Shown piece by piece: positions 56,140 to 64,000 of a stretch of DNA of 64,000 bases (the stretch's first letter is position 1; every line of letters starts with the position of its first letter). A model generated the notes under the pieces. That model was not told the DNA's origin. It searched no databases and was given only the letters and a program-made list of their open reading frames with translations. Source of the DNA: Symsagittifera roscoffensis (Eukaryota; Xenacoelomorpha; Acoela; Convolutidae); contig NC_087067.1 in NCBI RefSeq assembly GCF_963678635.1, forward strand, positions 44,555,829-44,619,828. The letters run 5' to 3'. A program made the translations under genes and the position numbers.

Positions 56140-59100
56140 AGACTAAACCAAACCAGACCAAATTAAACCAGACCAAACCAAACCAGACCAAACCAAACCA
56201 GACCAAACCAAACGATTCCAAAGCAAACCAGACCAAGCCAAAGCAAACCAGACCAAACCAAACCAGACTAAACAAAACATGACCAAACCAAACCAGACCA
56301 AGCCAAATCAGACCAATCCAAACCAGATCAAGCCAAAACGAAACCAGACCAATCCAAACCAGACCAAACCGGAACAAACCAAACCAGACCAAACGAAACC
56401 AGACTAAGACAAAACAGGCCAAACCAAATCAGACCAAACCAAACTAGACTAAACCAAACTAGACCAAACCAAACCAAACCAAACCAGACAAAACCAAATC
56501 AGACAAAATCAAACCAGACCAAACCAGACCAGACCAAACCAAACCAAACCAGACCAAACCAATCCAGACCAAACCAAACCAGACCAAACCAAACCAGACC
56601 AAACCAAACCAGACCAAACATAACCAAACCAAACTAAACCAGACCAAACCAAACCAGATCAAAACAAACCAGACCAAACCAAACCAGACTAAACCAAACC
56701 AGACCACGCCAAACCAAACCAGACCAAGCCAAACCGGACCAAACCAAACCAGACCAAACCAAACCAAACCAAACTAAACCAGACCAAACCAAACCAGATC
56801 AAAACAAACCAGACCAAACCAAACCAGACCAAACCAAACAAGACCAAGCCAAACCAAACCAGACCAAGCCAAACCAGACCAAACCAAACCAGACCAAACC
56901 AAACCAAACCAAACTAAACCAGACCAAACCAAACCAGATCAAAACAAACCAGACCAAACCAAACCAGACCAAGCCAAAACAAACCAGACCAAACCAAAAA
57001 GGACCAAACCAAACCAGATCAAGCCAAACGAAACCAGAACAAACCAAACCAGACCAAACCGGACCAAACCAAACCAGACCAGGCTAAACCAAACTAGACC
57101 AAACCAAACCAAACCAGACAAAACCAAATCAGACAAAATCAAACCAGAACAAACCAAACCAGATCAAACCAAATCAGATCAAACCAAACCAGACTGAACC
57201 AAACCAGACCAAATCAAACAAAAACAGAACAAAATAAATCACACAAAACCAAACCAAATCAGACCAAACCAAACCAAACCAAACCAAACTAGACCAAACC
57301 AAACCAAACCAGACCAGACCAGACCAAACCAAACCAGACCAAACCAAACTGGACCAAACCGAACCAGCCCAAACCAAACCAGACCAAGCCAAATCAGACC
57401 AATCCAAACCAGATCAAGCCAAACGAAACCAGACCAATCCAAACCAGATCAAACCAAACTAAACCAAAACAGACCAAACCAAACCAGACCAAGCCAAATC
57501 AGACCAATCCAAACCAGATCAAACAAACGAAACCAGACCAATCCAAACCAGACCAAACCGGAACAAACCAAACCAGACCAAACGAAACCAGACCAAGACA
57601 AATCAGGCCAAACCAAATCAGACCAAACCAAACCAGACTAAACCAAACTAGACCAAACCAAACCAAACCAAACCAGACAAAAACAAATCAGACAAAATCA
57701 AACCAGACCAAACCAGACCAGGCCAAACCAAACCAAACCAGACCAAACCAATCCAGACCAAACCAAACCAGACCAAACCAAACCAGACCAAACCAAACCA
57801 GACCAAACCAAACCAGACCAAGCCAAACCAAACCAGACCAAGCCAAACCAGACAAACCAAAACGAACAAAACCAGACCAAACCAAAAAGGACCAAACCAA
57901 ACCAGATCAAGCCAAACGAAACCAGACCAAACCAAACCAGACCAAACCGGACCAAACCAAACCAGACCAGGCTAAACCAAACTAGACCAAACTAAACCAA
58001 ACCAAACCAAACCAGACAAAACCAAATCAGACAAAATCAAACCAGACCAAACCAAACCAGACTAAACCAAACAAGACCGAAACAAACCAGACCCAGCCAA
58101 ACCAAACCAGACCAAGCCAAACCAGACCAAACCAAACCAGACAAACGAAACCAAACAAAACCAGACCAAACCAAACGAGACCAAACCAAACCAGACCAAA
58201 CCAAACCAGATCAAACCAAATCAGATCAAACCAAACCAGACTGAACCAAACCAGACCAAATCAAACAAAAACAGAACAAAATAAATCACACAAAACCAAA
58301 CCAAATCAGACCAAACCAAACCAAACTAAACCAAACTAGACCAAACCAAACCAAACCAGACCAGACCAAACTAAACCAGACCAAACCAAACTGGACCAAA
58401 CCGAACCAGACCAAACCAAATCAGACCAAGCCAAACCAGACTAAACCAAACCAGACCAAATCAAACCAGACCAAACCAAACCAGACCAAACCAAACCAAA
58501 CCAAACCAAACCAGACCAAACCAAACCAGATCAAAACAAACCAGACCAAACCAAACCAGACCAAACCAAACCAGACCAAGCCAAACCAAACCAGACCAAG
58601 CCAATCCAGACAAACCAAACCGAACAAAACCAGACCAAACCAAAAAAGACCAAACCAAACCAGATCAAGCCAAACGAAACCAGACAAAACCAAACCAGAC
58701 CAAACCGGACCAAACCAAACCAGACCAGGCTAAATCAAACTAGACCGAAACAAACCAGACCAAGCCAAACCAAACCGGACCAAACCAAACCAGACCAGGC
58801 TAAACCAAACTAGACCAAACTAAACCAAACCAAACCAAACCAAACCAGACAAAACCAAATCAGACAAAATCAAACCAGACCAAACCAAACCAGACTAAAC
58901 CAAACAAGACCGAAACAAACCAGACCCAGCCAAACCAAACCAGACCAAGCCAAACCAGACCAAACCAAACCAGACAAACGAAACCAAACAAAACCAGACC
59001 AAACCAAACGAGACCAAACCAAACCAGACCAAACCAAACCAGATCAAACCAAATCAGATCAAACCAAACCAGACTGAACCAAACCAGACCAAATCAAACC

Positions 59101-61318
59101 AGACCAAACCAAACCAGACCAAACCAAACCAGACCAAGCCAAACCAAACCAGACCAAGCCAAACCAGACAAACCAAAACGAACCAGACCAGACCAAACCA
59201 AACCAAACCGGACCAAACCAAACCAGACCAGGCTAAACCAAACTAGACCAAACTAAACCAAACCAAACCAAACCAGACAAAACCAAATCAGACAAAATCA
59301 AACCAGACCAAACCAAACCAGACTAAACCAAACAAGACCGAAACAAACCAGACCCAGCCAAACCAAACCAGACCAAGCCAAACCAGACCAAACCAAACCA
59401 GACAAACGAAACCAAACAAAACCAGACCAAACCAAACGAGACCAAACCAAACCAGACCAAACCAAACCAGATCAAACCAAATCAGATCAAACCAAACCAG
59501 ACTGAACCAAACCAGACCAAATCAAACAAAAACAGAACAAAATAAATCACACAAAACCAAACCAAATCAGACCAAACCAAACCAAACTAAACCAAACTAG
59601 ACCAAACCAAACCAAACCAGACCAGACCAAACCAAACCAGACCAAACCAAACTGGACCAAACCGAACCAGACCAAACCAAATCAGACCAAGCCAAACCGG
59701 ACTAAACCAAACCAGACCAAATCAAACCAGACCAAACCAAACCAGACCAAACCAAACCAAACCAAACCAAACCAGACCAAACCAAACCAGATCAAAACAA
59801 ACCAGACCAAACCAAACCAGACCAAACCAAACCAGACCAAGCCAAACCAAACCAGACCAAGCCAAACCAGACAAAACAAACCGAACAAAACCAGACCAAA
59901 CCAAAAAAGACCAAACCAAACCAGATCAAGCCAAACGAAACCAGACAAAACCAAACCAGACCAAACCGGACCAAACCAAACCAGACCAGACTAAATCAAA
60001 CTAGACCGAAACAAACCAGACCAAGCCAAACCAAACCAGACCAAGCCAAACGAGACCAAACCAAACCAGACCAAACCAAACCAGATCAAACCAAATCAGA
60101 TCAAACCAAACCAGACTGAACCAAACCAGACCAAATCAAACAAAACCAGTACAAAATAAATCACACAAAACCAAACCATATCAGACCAAACCAAACCAAA
60201 CTAAACCAAAGTAGACCAAACCAAACCAAACCAGATCAGACCAAACCAAACCAGACCAAACCAAACTGAACCAAACCGAACCAGACCAAACCAAATCAGA
60301 CCAAGCCAAACCAGACTAAACCAAACCAGACCAAATCAAACCAGACCAAACCAAACCAGACCAAACCAAACCAAACCAAACCAAACCAAACCAAACCAAA
60401 CCAGACCAAACGAAACCAGATCAAAACAAACCAGACCAAACCAAACCAGACCAAACCAAACCAGACCAAGTCAAACCAAACCAGACCAAGCCAAACCAGA
60501 CAAACCAAACCGAACAAAACCAGACCAAACCAAAAAAGACCAAACCAAACCAGATCAAGCCAAACGAAACCAGACCAAACCGGCCGGAACCAAACCAGAC
60601 CAGGCTAAATCAAACTAGACCAAACCAAACCAAACCAAACCAGACAAAAACAAATTAGACAAAATCAAACCAGACCAAACCAAACCAGACTAAACCAAAC
60701 AAGACCGAAACAAACCAGACCAAGCCAAACCAAACCAGACCAAGCCAAACCAGACCAAACCAAACCAGACAAACGAAACCAAACAAAACCAGACCAAACC
60801 AAACGAGACCAAACCAAACCAGACCAAACCAAACCAGATCAAACCAAATCAGATCAAACCAAACCAGACTGAACCAAACCAGACCAAATCAAACACAACC
60901 AGAAAATCAATAATCAATCACACAAAACTAAATCAAATCAGACCAAACCAACCCAGACCAAACCAAACCAGACCAAACCAAAGCAGACCAAACCAAACCA
61001 GACCAAACCAAACCAGACCAAATCAAACCAGACCAAGCCAAACCAAAACAGACCAAGCCAAACCAAACCAGAGCAAAACAAACCAGAACAAACCAAACCA
61101 AACCAGACCAAATCAAACCAGACCATAAGAAACCAGACCAAACCAATCCAGACCAAACCAAAACTGACCAAATCAAACCAGACCAAACCAGACCAAACTA
61201 AACCAGACCAAACCAGATCAAACCAAACCAAACAAAACTAGAGCAAACCAAACCAGACAATACCAAATCAGACCAAACCAATCCAAACCAAATCAAACCA
61301 GACCAAACCAAATCAGAC

Positions 61319-61455
61319 CAAAAATACCAAAAATGTTACCAAAATTGTTAGTCATACAATTTCCATTTATGGGAAAATGTTATTTATAGAGATTTCAGAC
61401 AAATTTCTGTACGTATGGATTTGCATGACAAAAAATTTCCCATATATGAGAAACC
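61319..61455 (+). repeat. Embedded module, copy 7 (long form)
   Basis: Lies beyond the duplicated segment. It has TTTCCATTTATGGGAAA and the octamer ATTTGCAT. Confidence 0.85.
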
Positions 61456-62493
61456 AGACTAAACCAAACCAGACCAAATTAAACCTGACCAAACCAAACC
61501 AGACCAAACCAAACCAGACCAAACCAAACCATTCCAAAGCAAACCAGACCAAGCCAAACCAAACCAGACCAAACCAAACCAGACTAAACAAAACCAGGCC
61601 AAACTGGACCAAACCGAACCAGATCAAACCAAACCAAACCAAAACAGACCAAACCAAACCAGACCAAGCCAAATCAGACCAATCCAAACCAGATCAAGCC
61701 AAACGAAACCAGACCAATCCAAACCAGACCAAACCGGAACAAACCAAACCAGATCAAACCAAACCAGACTAAGACAAACAGGCTAAACCAAATCAGACCA
61801 AACCAAACCATACTAAACCAAACTAGACCAAACCAAACCAAACTAAACCAGACAAAACCAAATCAGACAAAATCAAACCAGATCAAACCAGACCAGACCA
61901 AACCAAACCAAACCAGACCAAACCAATCCAGACCAAACCAAACCAGACCAAACCAAACCAAACCAGACCAAACCAAATCAGATAAAATCAAACCAGATCA
62001 AACCAGACCAGACCAAACCAGACCAAACCAAACCAGACCAAAACAAATCAAACCAGACCAGACCAAACCAAACCAGACCAAACCAAACTGGACCAAAACG
62101 AACCAGACCAAGCCAAACCAGACAAAACCAAATCAGACAAAATCAAACCAGATCAAACCAGACCAGACCAAACCCAACCAAACCAGACCAAACCAATCCA
62201 GACCAAACCAAACCAGACCAAACCAAACCAGACCAAACCAAATCAGACAAAATCAAACCAGATCAAACCAGACCAGACCAAACCAAACCAAACCAGACCA
62301 AACCAATGCAGACCAAACCAAACCAGACCAAACCAAACCAGACCAAACCAAACCAGACCAAACCAAACCAGACCGAACCAATCCAGAGCAAACCAATCCA
62401 GACCAAACCAAACCAAACCAATTCAAACCAGACCATACCAAATCAGACCAAACCAATCCAGACCAAACCAAACCAGACCAAACCAAACCAGAC

Positions 62494-62630
62494 CAAAAAT
62501 ACCAAAAAAGTTACCAAAACTGTTTGTCATAGAATTTCCATTAATGGGAAAATGTTAGTTGTAGAGATTTCATACAAATTTCTGTATGTATGGATTTGCA
62601 TGACAAAAAATTTTCCATATATGAGAAACC
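62494..62630 (+). repeat. Embedded module, copy 8 (long form)
   Basis: Long form with TTTCCATTAATGGGAAA; ATTTGCAT present. Only about 0.5 kb from copy 9. Confidence 0.85.
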
Positions 62631-63008
62631 AGACCAATCCAAACCAGACCAAACCGGAACAAACCAAACCAGACCAAACCAAACCAAACCAGACCAAACC
62701 AATCCAGACCAAACCAAACCAGACCAAACCAAACCAGACCAAACCAAATCAGACAAAATCAAACCAGATCAAACCAGACCAGACCAAACCAAACCAAACC
62801 AGACCAAACCAATCCAGACCAAACCAAACCAGACCAAACCAGACCAAACCAAACCAGACCAAACCAAACCAGACCAAACCAAACCAGACCGAACCAATCC
62901 AGACCAAACCAATCCAGACCAAACCAAACCAAACCAATTCAAACCAGACCATACCAAATCAGACCAAACCAATCCAGACCAAACCAAACCAGACCAAACC
63001 AAACCAGA

Positions 63009-63145
63009 CCAAAAATACCAAAACAGTTACCAAAACTGTTAGTCATAGAGCTTCCATTAATGGGAAAAGGTTATTTATAGAGATTTCATACAGATTTCTG
63101 TATGTATGGATTTGCATGACAAAAAATTTTCCATATATGAGAAAC
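63009..63145 (+). repeat. Embedded module, copy 9 (long form)
   Basis: Long form, very similar to copy 8 with a few changes (CTTCCATTAATGGGAAAAGG). ATTTGCAT present. Confidence 0.85.
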
Positions 63146-64000
63146 CAGACCAATCCAAACCAGACCAAACCGGAACAAACCAAACCAGATCAAACCAAAC
63201 CAGACTAAGACAAAACAGGCTAAACCAAATCAGACCAAACCAAACTATACTAAACCAAACTAGACCAAACCAAACCAAACCAAACCAAACCAGACAAAAC
63301 CAAATCAGACAAAATCAAACCAGATCAAACCAGACCAGACCAAACCAAACCAAACCAAACCAGACCAAACCAATCCAGACCAAACCAAACCAGACCAAAC
63401 CAAACCAGACCAAACGAAATCAGTCAAAATCAAACCAGATCAAACCAGACCAGACCAAACGAAACCAAACCAGGCCAAACCAGACCAAACCAAACCAGAC
63501 CAAAACGAATCAAACCAGACCAGACCAAACCAAACCAGACCAAACCAAACTGGACCAAACCGAACCAGACCAAACCAAATCAGACCAAGCCAAACCAGAC
63601 AAAACCAAATCAGACAAAACCAAACCAGATCAAACCAGACCAGACCAAACCAAACCAAACCAGACCAAACCAATCCAGACCAAACCAAACAGGACCAAAC
63701 CAAACCAGACCAAACCAAATCAGACAAAATCAAACCAGATCAAACCAGACCAGACCAAACCAAACCAAACCAAACCAGACCAAACCAATCCAGACCAAAC
63801 CAAACCAGACCAAACCAAACCAGACCAAACCAAACCAGACCAAACCAAACCAGACCAAACCAAACTACACTAAACCAAACTAGACCAAACCAAACCAAAC
63901 CAAACCAGACAAAACCAAATCAGACAAAATCAAACCAGATCAAACCAGACCAGACCAGACCAAACCAAACCAAACCAGACCAAACCAATCCAGACCAAAC

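Larger units (their letters stand above)
46862..58381. repeat. Tandem segmental duplication, copy 2 (about 11.5 kb)
   Basis: It repeats 35292-46861 in order and orientation. Offsets drift from 11570 at the start to about 11523 at the marker GAACAAAATAAATCACAC (46751 against 58274), so only small indels separate the copies. It lacks a second block at its end and instead runs on into more satellite. Confidence 0.9.
47398..64000. repeat. Pentamer satellite array, second part, open at window end
   Basis: Same AAACC/AGACC pentamers as the first array. Up to about 58381 it is the duplicate of the first array. From there to the window end it consists of further related units, including repeats of about 1.26 kb (GAACAAAATAAATCACAC at 58274 and about 59535). 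The array continues beyond 64000. Confidence 0.95.

Noticed and set aside
35824-64000. True telomere array
   Set aside because: No TTAGG-type run is present, the pentamers are degenerate, and the G strand points towards 35 kb of interspersed DNA instead of an end.
35824-64000. CRISPR array
   Set aside because: No constant repeat with unique spacers; units are 5-15 bp and the window is eukaryotic.

Overview
This is AT-rich metazoan DNA. Nothing looks bacterial: there are no tight operons of host genes, no rRNA and no tRNA. Instead the window holds LTR retrotransposons with target-site duplications, hAT-type DNA transposon remnants and a very long satellite array. The 8-bp hAT target duplications, the env-bearing Ty3-like element and the pentameric satellite fit an invertebrate (an arthropod is plausible), but the species cannot be named from sequence alone. 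Only one short stretch (2786-2952) looks like a possible host exon.

Layout. 1-4461: unassigned DNA holding a decayed hAT transposase (877-2170, minus strand) and the candidate exon. 4462-23790: LTR element 1 on the minus strand, flanked by the 4-bp duplication TAGT. Read 5' to 3' on the minus strand it has: a truncated LTR; a second copy of the 3' untranslated block; a complete LTR (22328-22738); the primer binding site; a hairpin-rich leader; ORF0; ORF1; gag (capsid and a CCHC knuckle); protease, reverse transcriptase, RNase H and integrase; three compact accessory frames (a, b, c); an env-like glycoprotein; a large unknown post-env frame (ORF-X); a 1.2-kb 3' block; and the 3' LTR (4466-4876). 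A single LTR-to-LTR unit is about 18.3 kb. Many frames are broken by short indels or stops, although the two full LTRs differ at only about four positions by eye.

23791-26880: flanking DNA with two MITE-like elements (one with an exact 8-bp target duplication), a CCTCC repeat and the end of an older hAT MITE. 26877-34013: LTR element 2, a diverged relative in the opposite orientation, flanked by AAAT. An internal deletion removed gag, pol, the accessory frames and most of env. It keeps ORF0, ORF1, the env tail and ORF-X, and so gives an independent comparison for the unknown frames.

34014-35291: unassigned DNA with a C-rich tract. 35292-64000: about 28 kb of a degenerate pentamer satellite (AAACC/AGACC on the plus strand, GGTTT/GGTCT on the minus strand). 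It includes a tandem duplication of about 11.5 kb that copied both the array and 0.53 kb of its non-satellite flank. Inside are a higher-order repeat of about 1.29 kb and nine copies of a 65-137-bp non-satellite module. The many open frames across the array arise from the pentamer structure and are not annotated as genes.

How the parts relate: element 1 carries everything expected of an env-bearing Ty3-type element (capsid, nucleocapsid, enzymes, membrane glycoprotein) plus at least five frames of unknown role. The head-to-tail stop/start junctions of the post-pol frames suggest they were expressed together. The element is probably inactive as read: the RT catalytic box is frameshifted, the second integrase acidic position is Gly, and env is broken several times.
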